Assembly: GCA_958450365.1 (NCBI GenBank)
Contig: CAUEEP010000727.1
Span: 1,183,501-1,247,500, forward strand
Reading direction: 5' to 3'
Length of the DNA: 64,000 nt
Origin: Mesorhabditis belari
Lineage: Eukaryota > Nematoda > Chromadorea > Rhabditida > Rhabditidae
Part shown: positions 49,111 to 63,939 of the stretch, one piece after another
How the letters are laid out: each line of letters opens with the position of its first letter
Position numbering within the stretch: position 1 is the stretch's first letter
Program-made: the position numbers and the translations under genes
The notes under the pieces: generated by a model
What the model saw: only the letters and a program-made list of their open reading frames with translations
Database searches by the model: none
Told to the model about the DNA's origin: nothing

Positions 49111-50659
49111 ACAAACTTTTGAAACTCTCTTCTCCCTCTGTCATCTCTACTGTAGTCTCCTTTTTGTTGGGGCAAATCTTTTTTTTCGAAAATGTATTGG
49201 AAAAGAAAAGAACGAATCTCTTGAGGGAACCGTTTTTGAAAAAAGAGAAAAAAAGGGGGGAGAAAAAGGAACGGCTGTAAAGTGGAAAATGAAAAGGAGG
49301 AAAAGAGGCAAAACATTTTGAAGGGGGGAAAAGGGAAAGGAAGAGCCCCATCGCAAAGCTCATTTTCATTTACAAAAGAAATCACACGATTTGTACAGAT
49401 CGATGAGGCAAAATGCGTTTTTGATAGGATGATATGATCTGAAAGGAGCTTGGATAAAGCTCAACACCAAAGGCAAAGGCAAAGCCAAAGCTAAAGCTAA
49501 AGCCAAAGCTATCAAAATCTGACATAGAGATTTTGGTAACACTTGGCTAGTTGAGAATCTCTTTAGAATAAACTTTAGAAAGACTTTAGACTTAATACTT
49601 CGACTTTAGAATAAGCTTACAATTGTTAGAAAGGTTATAGATTTAGAACAAAGATATAGAGCGACGCCAATGCCAGATATAAGATGTTTTTGAACAAGAA
49701 AAAGATATGTGAAGAAAATAGACATATTGCAGTTGTAGATCTTGGTCTAAAGAAGTGTAGAAGTGTAAAAATGACTAAATATTTATCTATTTATTCAACA
49801 TTGATATAATATTTATCTACGAAAGTCTTCTCAAGATCAGCTCTCCATATCCTTTCTCAAATTCAAATCTCTTGACTCATGTAATCCATCAAATAGTGTG
49901 CAAAAGCCGTCAAGATCAGTGGAGGTGTTTTTCAAGAAATCCCATCTACCTGAAGACCTTGACACCCAATTCCTTTCACCCTTTTCATCCCTAAGGTGAT
50001 AGTCGGCCACGTTTCATCTACACTAATTGACCGTTTGATAGATCAAAGGTTGAGAGAGGGAATGCCTGAGGGTATCCATTGCCTCGATATTCTAAGCGTG
50101 TCTCTCTCTCTCTTTCTCTTTCTTCATTTCCAAGCCTTCAGGGCACTTCCTCTCACCAAATTCCCTTCTGCTAAAAGGCGTTAACGGAAATCTTTGAAAG
50201 TGCTTTAAAAAAAGCCGACAAATGGCTCGAGTTTGAATGTACCATTCCACATAGCTTTGAATGTACCATTCCGCATAACTTTGAATGTACCATTCCGCAT
50301 AGCTATCGTAGACAACTTAGGTGCTAAATAAGAAACGATTACGGTCGAAATCAGTGAAATCAGTAAGTAAAGTTACAGTAACGCATAAAGAGACGAATAG
50401 GTAGGTGTTGAGCACCGTATGAAACTGGAAACTGGTTTGTTTATCCAGGAAAAGCTCAATGTTTCCCTTGGGAATCAGAATCTTTTTGTCGATTCTCCGG
50501 GTAATTGAGTTCCTCTTTCACTTCTAGGTATCCTATATAAAGTTTGAATTGAAGAGAGTCATTGCCCCGTTTCGATAAGGTTCCCCCAGGGATTTCCCCT
50601 TTCCCATCATCCCTTTCGCTTCAATTTCTCGATCAAGACTCCATCAATCCCCTGAATCC

Positions 50660-51480
50660 CCTCAATTCCACCGTATCCCCTCAAATTCTTTGTTCTTTTT
50701 CAAACACCAAACTCTTCTAATTAAAGATCACTCAACTGGAAAGAAATTCTCTCGATTTCATTTTCGGTTTAGTTTTTTTAAAGCTCAATATAAGAAAAGA
50801 ATTTGATGTAGAAAGATGGATAAAGATTTCAGATTTCTGATGAACAAAGATGAACAAAGACTTATTTCAGCTAAACAATCATCTATTTTGACCAATTTCC
50901 AGACCAGATCAAGAAAGAAAATCACCTTGTTAAGCTGCACAATCTCTATCAAATTCTCAATCAAAACAAGCTATTGACAAAACAAAACAGTAAAACCCAT
51001 CATCCCCATTCTTCACGATTCAAGAAAATCTCCATTTAATACTCAGTTTACTTCAAAATCCACCCTAAAAGTGCTCACAAAAGGTCGATAAAGCGAAAAA
51101 TTAGCATATCGTCTGTCGATGGGCCATCTATTGCCTTTTTCTCTCGCATTTCTCTCATCAATTTCTCGTCAAAACTGAAGCCTACCCAGATTTATAGTTT
51201 CTCTCTTTTCTTCAGGGAAAAGCTTCATCTCTCATCATATTCACCGCCTCATTGAGTCTTGATTCCACCGAACAGTTGGTCCTTTCTCTATTGATGAAAT
51301 GGGGAAATGGCCAAAACTGGAATCTCGATTCTTTTCTTATGTTGAGCTTTAAAAAAACTAAACCGAAAATGAAATCGAAAGAATTTCTTTCCAGTTGAGT
51401 GATCTTTAATTAGAAGAGTTTGGTGTTTGAAAAAGAACAAAGAATTTGAGGGGATACGGTGGAATTGAGGGGATTCAGGG
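50660..51480. repeat. Long near-perfect inverted repeat
   Basis: The left arm (about 50660-50802) runs from CTCAATTCCACCGTATCCCC through GATCACTCAACTGGAAAGAA to GCTCAATATAAGAAAAGAA. The right arm (about 51333-51478) is its complement with only about two differences. The spacer is about 530 bases. Beyond the right arm the block TTGGTCCTTTCTCTATTGAT-AAATGGGGAAATGG recurs three times (51275-51640). Confidence 0.85.
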
Positions 51481-52214
51481 GATTGAGGGTTGGTCCTTTG
51501 TCTATTGATCAAATGGGGAAATGGCCAAAATTGAGGGGATTGAGGGGATACGGTTTTGACTGGCCAAAGTCTCGATTCCACCGAACAGTTGGTCCTTTCT
51601 CTATTGATCAAATGGGGAAATGGCCAAAACTGGAATCTTTTTCAGAGAAATATTTCAGAAAGTCAGTTTTCGATATGTGTTTTTTTTAAAAACGTGAACT
51701 TTCGAGGAAACTACCGTAACCTTATTTCTGTCTTTAGTTCTCCAACTACTATAATCGAGTAGTCTTGACCCTAATTTGCTAATCTATTATTTTGTCTAAC
51801 TCTGTAAAGGAGGAGATCTTAAAGTAGATCTGGCTAAACTAAAAGCAGGACTACGTAATGCATTACGTTCGAGGAGAGGAGAGGCATTATGGTAAATACG
51901 GCAGCCTTATTGATAAGCTATGATAGATAAATTGGATTTGCGATCTTTGAACTTATCACAATACCTCAGGGATTACGGTAAATAGTTATGTTTCGACTTT
52001 TTCGGTAAAAGTGTTTTTTCTTCTTTACAACCTCAACCATTTCATTCCTCATTTTGAAGCTCTCGGTGTCATGAAAAGAAAAAAGAAAATGAAGAACACT
52101 GATTCCTTTTTTGGAAAGAAGTGGATCATCGGAGATACGATCGAACGGGGACACAAAACAAGAAGACAAGAAGACAGACAACACACAGAAATGACCACAT
52201 TTCGGGACTCTTCT

Positions 52215-52220
52215 CTCTTT

Positions 52221-52254
<34 letters not shown>

Positions 52255-52275
52255 TTTCTTTCTTCCCTTCTTTCT
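52215..52275. repeat. CTTT microsatellite
   Basis: A run of about fifteen TTTC units with single changes, followed by four CATT units. It produces a phenylalanine/serine reading frame that is not a gene. Confidence 0.95.
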
Positions 52276-53548
52276 TTTCATTCATTCATTCATTCACTCA
52301 ACCATTCCTCAACTCTTAAGCAATGAGGTGAATGAGAAGAGAAATATTGAAGTGACAGTTCTGAGATAGATCTCCGCTTGATTAAAGCTACTTCTAAAAG
52401 GTGTCCTTTAGAGGAAAGCTACCGTAATTCTTTGGAAAAAAAAACGAGGAAAATGCTTACAACCGGAATACAATAGCTTTTTCTTAATCACAACTTTTCG
52501 GAAACACTTTTCTCAAAGAAAACTCAATCACAACAGTTTTTTGGTTTGAATTTTCTTAGAATTGACTTGCAAATTGATTTATCTTATCATTGAAAGCTTT
52601 TACATGTTTGTATCAAAGAAAACTCAATCACAACAGTTTGTATGCCTTCTTCAGCTATTCCCCAAGATATTTCTGTCTAAACAATGCTGTACACTGTAGA
52701 AATTAGTAGAGAAAGCCGATTGAGTTTCAACTTAACTGACGAAACTTGGCAAGCTTCTTCAGCTATTCCCCAAGAATGAATTGTGGATTGGAAGAGGGGC
52801 AGCTGTGTGGCTGTCACCACATATAAAAAGAAAAGAGGGGGATTTTTGGGAGTTGAATGTGTGAATGCAAATCCTAGCTCGAATCTCAGCTATCCCTTTC
52901 CCTTCATGAATGTCCCTAGAGGCCAGCCCATCCACAAATCGTCGATCCTTTCGTTGGGGCTTAAAGTGTCAACTCTTTCTTTCCTCTTTTCCCTTGACAC
53001 CAATTCTCACATCGTTTCAATAGCTCATAGCTCTTTGAAGATCAGGGGAAACAACGATAAATAATGTTCTTAAAAGAAAAGAAATTGACTTTAACCGCAC
53101 TATGGATTTGCTTGTTGATGTAATCGTGAGTTGTTAACGTGTAAACCTCTATCTAAATCGTCAAATAAAGTAGGTAAATTTAAGGTTAAACATGTAAAAA
53201 TGTAAAACATTAGTCTAGATATCATAGTATCTTTTTTTCTTTGTGCAATTGTACAGCTCTCATTGTACAGCTCAAAAAAAACCCCATTGGCAACGTTGTC
53301 TCCTCGTAATTATCTCTTGAGAAATCAAAAGTTTGAGTTATAAAGCGATTTATGGTCAATCATTTGACCAAACAATCTCACTTGGATGCAGATTTGGAAT
53401 GAGAGATATTGAAAGATGATCGTTTTATGATGGGGAATGATATAATAATGAAGTTTTACTGAAAGTCAAATCATCTAAATTACTCCAAAAATTGATCTGT
53501 ACTACAGATTTCGTTGTAAGTCCTCTGAAATTCGTTTGAAAGTAAGCA

Positions 53549-53915
53549 AATTTCGGGGGTAGGACAAAGGTGCACCTTTTTTTTGCGCACCCGACCAAAA
53601 GCGCACCTTTTTTTCGCTGGAAAAGGCCGTAGAGCTTTAAAAATGTTTCCACATAGGGGAATCATATACGTAGATTCCGAATTTCGACAAATTATAACTC
53701 GCTGACACGTCAAATTTGGGCTAAGAGGCAAAAACTACGCAACTTAACGCTTTTCCGCAGTTTTTTCCTCTTAGCCCAAATTTGACCTGTCAGCCAGTTA
53801 TAATTTCTCGAAATTCGGAATCTACGTATATGATTCCCCTATGTGGAAACATTTTTAAAGCTCTACGGCCTTTTCCAGCGAAAAAAAGGTGCACTTTTGT
53901 CCCACCCCCCCAAAT
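53549..53915. mobile_element. Fold-back element related to 9245-9805
   Basis: The left arm begins GGACAAAGGTGCACC-poly(T)-GCGCACCCGACC and continues GTAGAGCTTTAAAAATG, CATAGGGGAATCATATACG. The complementary right arm ends at TGCACTTTTGTCCCACC. The centre is near 53740. Its ends resemble the ends of 9245-9805, but the inner arms are unrelated, suggesting one family with exchangeable interiors. Confidence 0.8.
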
Positions 53916-54566
53916 TTCAAATCTATCACCATCGGTAAAGTACAGTATTCTCTTTCTCTTTCACTTTCAGTATTCCATGGAACAACCCTTTTTTATGACC
54001 TCAACAAAATGAGTGTTCAGAGCTGGATTTTTATGGATTTTTCGGATCGGAAACAGAAAAAAGACAAGTAGAACTGACTTTTCAAAACATTTGAATTAAT
54101 TAATCAAATTTAACTTATATTGAGTTAATGAGTATTGCAACAGAATACCCAACTAAGCCACCCGATTACGGTAGCTTTCGAAAGGCGACATACTTTAGAA
54201 AAGTGTCAAGAGGACGAGAGGAACACTCTTTACGCTCAAAGCAAAAAAAAAAATGGTGGTGATGCACCAATCCATCACAGGCCAAGGCTGTCAATCATAA
54301 ACACTTACTATGTTTGCCGATGGCTCAAAAAACGAGTCTCCAATTATCAACTCTTCTATTTTCTTCACAGGTGAACCGCTTTCCTTTTGAGTGTTAAAGA
54401 TGGGGTATTTAGGAAGAAAATGACATTCAATACGGTAGCCTGATCACCAAATCGATTCTAAAACACAAAATTCATTCTTTCACTAAAGTGGTGTTAGAAA
54501 ACTGATCACAAATCATATAGGAATTAATCAAAGACTACAAAAATGCCTATCATTTCAAAGATTAAC

Positions 54567-56395
54567 GACTTTTTGCAAGAACATTGTCCAAGTCAACCAC
54601 AAAGTGCACTTTCTCCGGGTAGGCCATTTGCTAAAAAATGAGTTGGCTAAGAAAATCCAATCATTACATCACTTACATAAACTTTCTTGCGCCCATTTTC
54701 TTTCAGATTCACTCGTTCGTATTTGGCATGGCCTGGAACAACTTCGCAATTAAATTCTTTCAAAGGCTCAACAAACCATTTTGCTTATCGCGCATAACAT
54801 AGACGCCAAAGGAAGAAATGGATCGATTACGGGGAAGGCGTTAAATTTGCAGAATTGCGCTCACCATATCACCTGATTTTAAAGGTTAGAAGTCAATTTG
54901 ATGTTGGAATTTTGATGTAAATTGATGGAAAAAGGAGAGGCATGCGAAGTTATTTAAATTATAGCTAATTTACTAATAAACACTCACCGACAAGACGATT
55001 TGTGGGAATGTTGAAATGGCGAAGAGTGTACACTCGACCCCAAACACCGCACCTTGCAACGATCTCGCCTTTTTCTAAAAATAAGTATAAAAACTTATCT
55101 AAAAATTCAAACCAAAAGGCAAACGCTGTGCTCTCCATAATCGTTTTCGTGTATCATTCTGGCCATAATCTATTTGCATTCGTTGCCCATATTTGGGTAC
55201 TATAAATCCATAAATAGAAAAAATCAAATTTTAAATAAAACCCACCTTTTCAGCGATGCGCATCATTTTGGAGCGCGTGAGCCTGTTGGCGCACTGGGAA
55301 TGAGCACAATTTGGCACTTCATCTGAATTAAAAGAAAACGAGCATTTTAATTATGTAAACTTACTTTGTTGATTGGCATATTGAACCCGTTGCGCCAAGC
55401 AGGCGAAACAAATGCGGTGACTAAAGCGTTAATTATTGGAAAATGCAAAAATGAAACTTACTGGCAATCTTGCATCGCAACTCGAGCAAGTCCTAAACAA
55501 AGGAAGGCGCCATGACGATATGACTTACATCTAAAAAAGATGACAAACTTAAATAAAATAGTTGAACAAATGTCTGGGGCTCGATATTTACAATGAAAAT
55601 AGGTCAACTCACCGAAATTTCTCCTCAATATCGAGTATGGCCGGCATTTTGCCACCAAAAGTGACATTCATCGACATTCAACTTGTCCATGGCTGAAAAA
55701 AGAACAAGCTTAAATTAAATTTTTTACACTTTTTACAAGGCATATAATCAAATCCAACTAAAAATGCTTACTTTCGTCGATGAGAATATCCATTGTTCGG
55801 CTATTCTTGCGCTTTAGTTGAGAACACAGCGAATCTAGAAAAAGAAAAACGTTTTATTCAAATGAAAAGACTTGCTCTGACAGGTGGCACGGCATTGTGT
55901 GCAAAAAGAATGTTTACAGGGCATTTCCTAGAGAAAAACGAATAAAAAATGTAAATGATGATGGAAATAACCTGCATTTCGTGTGCTGGTTTCGCCTCGA
56001 AGCAAATTCCACATCATGATCTCCTGAAAACGAAAAAATTAACCATGTGGATAAAAACTAAAAGTTACGATAGTTTCCGAAAGTTTCCACATTTTAGAAA
56101 ACTCTATTCGAAAAAATGCTTACCTCGATGAGAGCGATCCACTTCTACTTTTCATCTTCCCGCGCCATCCGCCAAGTCGACACAAATAGGAAATGAATTG
56201 CCATGTTTTTCTTCGACACTTTCAAAAATCATTTATTCAAATGAATATCATTTTATGAATTTCGTATTTGGTATTCTTTGAGGATTGTGTGTAGTGAGGG
56301 AAAAGCTTCACGAATTGTCACTAGTAAAGTCCAAATGACGGCCAAGAGACGGATCTCATTCTCCGTCGATGGATGCCAAGTCGCCTAAAATTGCG
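54567..56395 (-). pseudogene. Disrupted RING/zinc-finger gene region
   Basis: Coding-like blocks occur in order on the minus strand but do not join cleanly. A block at 56250-56390 reads WHPSTENEIRLLAVIW. Near 56130-56160 EDEK is followed by a stop, then KWIALIE. At 55880-56020 a RING start CGICFEAKPAHEMQ and EMPCKHSFCTQC need a one-base shift after MM. A coherent four-exon stretch (55655 down to about 55250) starts MSMNVTFGGKMPAILDIEEK and has QDCHHRICFACLAQ and NCAHSQCANR. It continues through GQRMQIDYGQNDTRKRLW and EIVARCGVWGRVYTL (55000-55200). A last block KWFVEPLKEF to VVDLDNVLAKSR (54567-54790) needs another shift. Either it is a decaying gene, two genes, or a gene with sequence errors. 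Function unknown. Confidence 0.45.
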
Positions 56396-56461
56396 TTTGG
56401 CTTTGCTGCTGAGGCTCAGTGCGCCAGAAGGGGGTTCGTTTCGATGTTTGAGAGCATAAAG

Positions 56462-57522
56462 TTAAGTACTCGAGGAGCTCACTTCGGAAGCAGACCCCAT
56501 CCTGTGCACAACTGAGTATCCAAACACTTGAGAATTCCTTAGCATTTTGACTTTGAATTCGTCTAAATCTGCAACTTTTCCCTTTTCACATACCCTGAAA
56601 GAGTTTTGCTGGAAAAACGATCGAACGGGAGTCACCGTGGCCACCGGTTCTTCCTCTCGTCGAATCGACCATTCCTCCTGGAAACGATTTACTATATTAA
56701 ATACCTATCCGAGTCTACCTTCGTGAAAATACATCCAGCTCCAAGTAAAAGTGAACTACAAGGAGTTTGTTCTGATGATAAACTGAGCTTTTCTAATGAT
56801 TTCTCCAATGTTTATTTATTCCAATCACCTGCATTTATCAAGAAGATCTCCATTTGAGTGAACTTCAACCCGAGATCCCAGATCCGAGAATTCATAGACT
56901 TTCATTCCTGAAACATTGGATTCAAATTCAAATTAAGATTACCCGATATTGGATGTTTCACTTTCGCCGAATATGATTGTTCATTTTCATCCGAATGTAC
57001 AGACAATATCCGTCTCGATCCCTCGAAAATCACAATTTCTTCAGGTGATAGAATGGCACGTAAAATCTGAAGAAATTTTGCTTAATTCTAGATATTAATC
57101 TACTTTGTGTCCATTCAAATCGGTCACATCAAAGTCAATTGGCGAAAAATGGACAGCGTTGCGTAAAATGTATTTTTCCATTGCTTCTTCTACCTGAAAC
57201 CTCACTTGGTTTTTAACCCCACTGTCTGTTACCTGTTGAATATTGACAAGTCTCACTTGAATTCCTTCTACCTGAATATTTTTTTTGATTGGCTAAGTTT
57301 TCTTAACTCAGATACATGATCGAGTGATCCAATGTTTTCCAAACGAGCCAAATGGGGGGCAATCGCTGCTGATAATCGTCTATATATTACGCAATTGTAT
57401 CAGTTTTTAAAATCAAACAAGGCCAGACAATTAATAGAGTTGATATGTATTCAAATTTGAAACAAAATTTACCGGGCAGTCCGTGATATTTGAGCGCTCA
57501 CCGAAGTGCGGCGATCTGTCAT
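56462..57522 (-). CDS. Unknown protein, eight exons
   Basis: Exons 57473-57522, 57316-57379, 57233-57271, 57104-57193, 56943-57066, 56829-56907, 56719-56782 and 56462-56677 join in phase to 241 residues starting MTDRRTSVSAQISRTARRL. The N-terminus is basic and helical, and a central part looks globular (EEIVIFEGSRRILSVHSDEN, KVYEFSDLGSRVEVHSNGD). The tail is serine-rich and ends EVSSSST. No signal peptide, membrane segment or catalytic motif is seen. I do not recognise the family. Some introns are 39-51 bases. Upstream sequence at 57600-57700 has another short open stretch (MFNMERSTQSLDLHS) that could be an alternative start. Confidence 0.75.
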
Positions 57523-57988
57523 TTATTTGGTTAGCGGTTTGAATGGCAAAAAGAGCTTTAATATAGCAGAAAAGGGGAAAGAAAATCGATCTATTCGGGC
57601 GATGACAAAGTTGACGGGCGCTCGGTTGTTGAAGGTGAGAAAATTTGCGGAATCGTCGCTGAATGCAAATCGAGGCTCTGTGTCGATCTTTCCATATTGA
57701 ACATATTAGAGATTGTGAAAAAAGGAAAGGTGAGCACTGATAGTTTAGAAAAGGAAGCTTTTTCATAAATTGATCCAGATTAATGCTATGGGAAAGGAAT
57801 TACGCGTTTATTAGAAGGTTTTACCTATTCAAAGGAGACAGCTCTATTGTTTCTTTTGTTTTTGCACTTCAATAGAAATGACGTTTATTTTATAGCTCAC
57901 GATTTATAAAGCCATACTAACTTTTAAAACAGAACTCGTTAAAAATTGTAATCCTTCAAAATCGAGTCTTGCCTTCTTTTTTCGATAT

Positions 57989-59786
57989 TCATTCGTCGTG
58001 GGGCTTGATGATCGTAAAGCGGCAGCATGAAGTGCACACGGTCAACACAATTGACAGGATCAACTAAAAAACACAGTTCAATGTTTTAAATGAAAGACCG
58101 TACCTGCAAACATACGAGAAGAATGACAAGTCCTAACCGGATAAATACAACAGGATTAGGTTTAGGAATGAGATGCCATTGAAGTCCATGCTGCATGACG
58201 ATCAGAAAACCCAAACAAACGCGAAGCCATTGAAAAGAGAAAAACTAAAAAAGAACTTCAAATTTAAAATTAAACCGGTTGAAATGTTTATACTTTTTTG
58301 TTTGTTTGAAAAATAAAACTTTAAAAACCCACAACGATTTTCCACCAGTAAGAGATGTAGTAAACCTTTTGTTCTCCATGCGTTCTTCGTCTCACGTGAC
58401 ATCGAGCAATCTACGAAAATCAAAAAATTAAACTTATTAATACAACAAAGAAGCAATGAAAACTTTTAAACTTACAATTGTGATAAGAAGGAATCCAATC
58501 GACACCAGCATCAGGACAATATTGCACGAATTAAGCACGAGTCCATGAGGATCGGGGCAAGTGTAGACAAGTCCATAGGAGATTGCTGCCCACAAAAGTA
58601 GTAAGCACTGAAAAGCAAAACAATACCGATATTCCTGAAAATAAAACCCTAATGCTCGTCGCTGATAAAGGTAAGGAAATAAATGGTATAAACGCACCAG
58701 TTCAGCAATGAGCAGAATTATGGAAACCCATGCAATAACTCGTAAGTACTGTCCTCGCACACGTTCACGTTGATGTTTCTCCCCTGGCACCGCACCAGCT
58801 GTCACTGCTTCCGCGGGGCCCTGCAAGCCTAAAATGTATCATAATTAGAGGATTGTCGTTTTTTAAAAATTGAAAATCCAAACTTCTCACTTTTGCTTTC
58901 TTCTTGGTCGATAGCACGTTGATGTGAGTCTTTCCATTTTGTGTTCTCCCACTGTGTTTTATCAAATTCATCAGCTGGTAACAAAGATGCGCTCTAAAAA
59001 GAAAACCATAAACTAGAAGGAAAGTTATTAATATGTAGCCATTTAGAATCTATTAGCTGGCACCTCTTAAAAATATAGTAAAGCAATTAATAAAGTTTAC
59101 TAACAAAAACACCCATAACTTACCAATGATGTCGGCTTTACTTCTTGTGGAGCCTCGTTAATCTTGATCAGATCAAAAGCTTTCGGAGGGCTGAGACCTT
59201 TCTTGAGTTCACTTCGATTGCTCCTTGAGAACACGTTAAGTCATTCGTACCGTTTTCAGCGTTAGCAACCAGAAACTAAAGAACAAACCTTTTGTATTCA
59301 AGTTTTGCACTTAGCGAGGCTTTCACGCTGCCTTTCTGGCTTCCATTTTGAGTGATTGACTTAATGCTGCTTTTTTTACTCGTGCTCTTTTGGCTTCCTT
59401 TTCGACTTGTGCCACCTAAAAACAAAATCTAATCAATTTTATCTTAAAATACAAAAAAACAACAAACCAGCAAGTCTTTTCATTAGAAACTGTGTAGTTA
59501 AAGTGAGAAATGAATTTGAAATGAAAGAAGTCAAAAGTTTCTTAAATAAGCTAATTTACCATTTTTATAAAAGCTATTCAGTTGAACAACTGCATATTCA
59601 GTTTCGTGCTACAAATGATCTAAAGTTTCTAATTTCCGAAAAGTTCATTTCAATTTTGTTCTCCACCCATTTACGCATTAAAGCATCAAAATCTGCTCCT
59701 TCGATGCCCAGGATCGGATTAATTCACGTCTTTTTTGCCTTTTCACCCCAGCGTATCCCATTGCGGGCCTTTTCTTTTCCTCCCAT
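57989..59786 (-). CDS. Multi-pass membrane protein of unknown function
   Basis: Nine exons (59747-59786, 59289-59415, 59124-59223, 58891-58993, 58698-58828, 58476-58634, 58333-58410, 58104-58244, 57989-58063) encode 317 residues. The start chosen, MGGKEKARNG, is the only one in phase with exon 2 and offers Gly2 for myristoylation. The first 130 residues are cytosolic-looking, Ser/Lys-rich (SRKGSQKSTSKKSSIKS). Four or five hydrophobic segments follow: VIAWVSIILLIAEL, CLLLLWAAISYGLVY, NIVLMLVSIGFLLITI, WLRVCLGFLIVMQHG and RLGLVILLVCLQLILSIVL. The tail is CCRFTIIKPHDE. I do not recognise the family. It is divergent from paa-1 with about 330 bases between starts. Confidence 0.75.
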
Positions 59787-60105
59787 CCCTTCCTCCACTG
59801 GCTATCAATATCGCGCGCTTTTGAGCCATGCCGCGTTGCTCCTGCGTTGCGGTCAACCAGAGAATTCCTCTCAAAATCCAAAAAAAGAACACTCACTTAA
59901 CGATTTTACAAAAAACAGTTTCTTCATCACTCTTTTAACAATCTTTTCTTGATAGAAAAATTAGCATAGCATCTTTTGCTTATAAGAGAAAGGCTAGCTT
60001 GTGTCTTTGTCTCATTTTTTCCCTCGATCTTATGGGCGCTGTTTATAGGTGTTTTTCTTTTGTTTTCATGCCAATTAATTTATCGATTTTTGAAAATTTT
60101 TGTAG

Positions 60106-62686
<2,581 letters not shown>

Positions 62687-62923
62687 TTTGTATCGATCAA
62701 CGAGTGCTTGAAAGTGGAATCAATTGAATAATTTCTGTTTTGTTTTAACTTTTACGAGGATCTCAAGTAAAAACAGTCAATTGTAAATGACTAGTGTAGA
62801 ATTGATATTTCATTGTGTTTTATGCCATTAATGTTTCCTAAATAAAGTATTTATCCTATTCAACAAGCAAAACAATAATAGTAATAATAACCTGATGATA
62901 AAACAATATACACAATACACAGT

Positions 62924-63939
62924 TTACGTCCATTCGATTAGCTGGAATTTTCTTTTCCCCCAACATATCAGCGTAAGATTCTTCGTTTTTCCCAAAATTA
63001 AACTTCCATGGTCGATTTTCTCTTCAGGGTCACCTCGTCGCACTCCGTTAACCTTTAAATAACTTTAAAGGTTTAAGTTCATTGCGCAACGCAAACCTTA
63101 AAGGCTCCACTTTTCACTAGATTTTCAGTCGGTTTGCCATCATTCCTTGTTTGTGCTGCAAACTCGCCGATAGTCTTTGCCCGCTCTTTTTGGATTTTCA
63201 AGCTTTCACCAAAAAGTGCTAGGATCTCATTTTGTGTAAGCGAATGAAGATCTGAAGTCGAATCTAGAATATGATAAACACTGTCTTTTTTTATTCTGGA
63301 GTCATAATTACTTTGAAATAATGCTCGCGAACATGCAAGTGCTTTATCGAGTCCTTCTTGTCCATGTACCAACATTGTCATCTCATTTGCTAGTGCTTCT
63401 TGAGCTATCCATTTACCGAGTTTCTCCTTGTGTTCCTTTAAAACGACTTCAGCCTGTAATAAAACTAATACTTAAGAGATTTATAATGATTTATACCTGC
63501 CTCTGGCATTGATTTTAGTGTAAACATTGGCAATAAACGTTCGGCGTCAACATCGGGCAATTGTTTCCAAAACTGGTAAAAGTGGAAAGCCGTCGTCCTT
63601 AACTACAAATGTTTCTGAGATTTAACAGAAAAAACGCACATTTGATCAGAAAGCCATACGGATGCTCCGGTCGATTTTCCCAATTTGTTCCCACTTGCAT
63701 CTGTTATCAAAGGTAACGTTATTCCGGCGGCAAACTTTCCAGTTTGTTTTCGAATATAATGAGCCCCAAGGTCAAGATGTCCCAACTGATCTGAACCTCC
63801 TATCTAAATGAAAATCAATCTTACTTATTATAAGAGGTGTGTCTGTGTGTGTGCGTCCGCTCACTTCATAACTCAAGACCCAATAAAGGTTTTGTGCTGA
63901 TTTTTGGGGACAATATGTAATTGACCGCAGCGGTTTGGC
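62924..63939 (-). CDS. yars-2: Mitochondrial tyrosyl-tRNA synthetase, 3' part
   Basis: The gene runs off the right end of the window. Exons found: 63865-63939 (less sure), 63640-63803, 63501-63597, 63097-63453 and 62924-63052. The class I core is clear: IGGSDQLGHLDLGAHYI, then ITLPLITDASGNKLGKS with the KLGKS form of the KMSKS loop. An alpha-helical domain follows (EMTMLVHGQEGLDKALAC), then a C-terminal S4-like RNA-binding domain (SGAFKVNGVRRGDPEEKI, GKRKFQLIEW). It charges mitochondrial tRNA-Tyr. Keeping the frame between MPE and AEVVLKEH requires a GC-AG intron (donor GAG|GCAGGT at 63500); the GT four bases further would hit a stop. It converges on paa-1, 238 bases apart. Confidence 0.9.

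Larger units (their letters stand above)
47969..54560. other. elt-1 upstream non-coding region
   Basis: About 6.5 kb without a recognised gene. Frames at 49109-49385 and 52011-52369 are translations of purine/pyrimidine tracts. The frame at 52783-53064 has no splice support or homology. Scattered GATAAG sites (for example near 48120 and 51912) could be GATA-factor targets, but such short sites arise often by chance. Repeats are listed separately. Confidence 0.5.

Noticed and set aside
52011..52369. Two F/S-rich plus-strand frames and an opposing KKERKKE frame
   Set aside because: Composition artefact of the CTTT microsatellite.
52783..53064. 93-residue frame MDWKRGSCVAVTTYKKKRGG...
   Set aside because: No domain, no splice partners and no neighbouring exon; kept out for lack of support.
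59407..59952. 181-residue plus-strand frame, the longest in the window
   Set aside because: It is antisense to the membrane-protein gene's first intron and first exon, has no recognisable domain and no splice context. Its length can arise by chance in AT-rich DNA with few stops.
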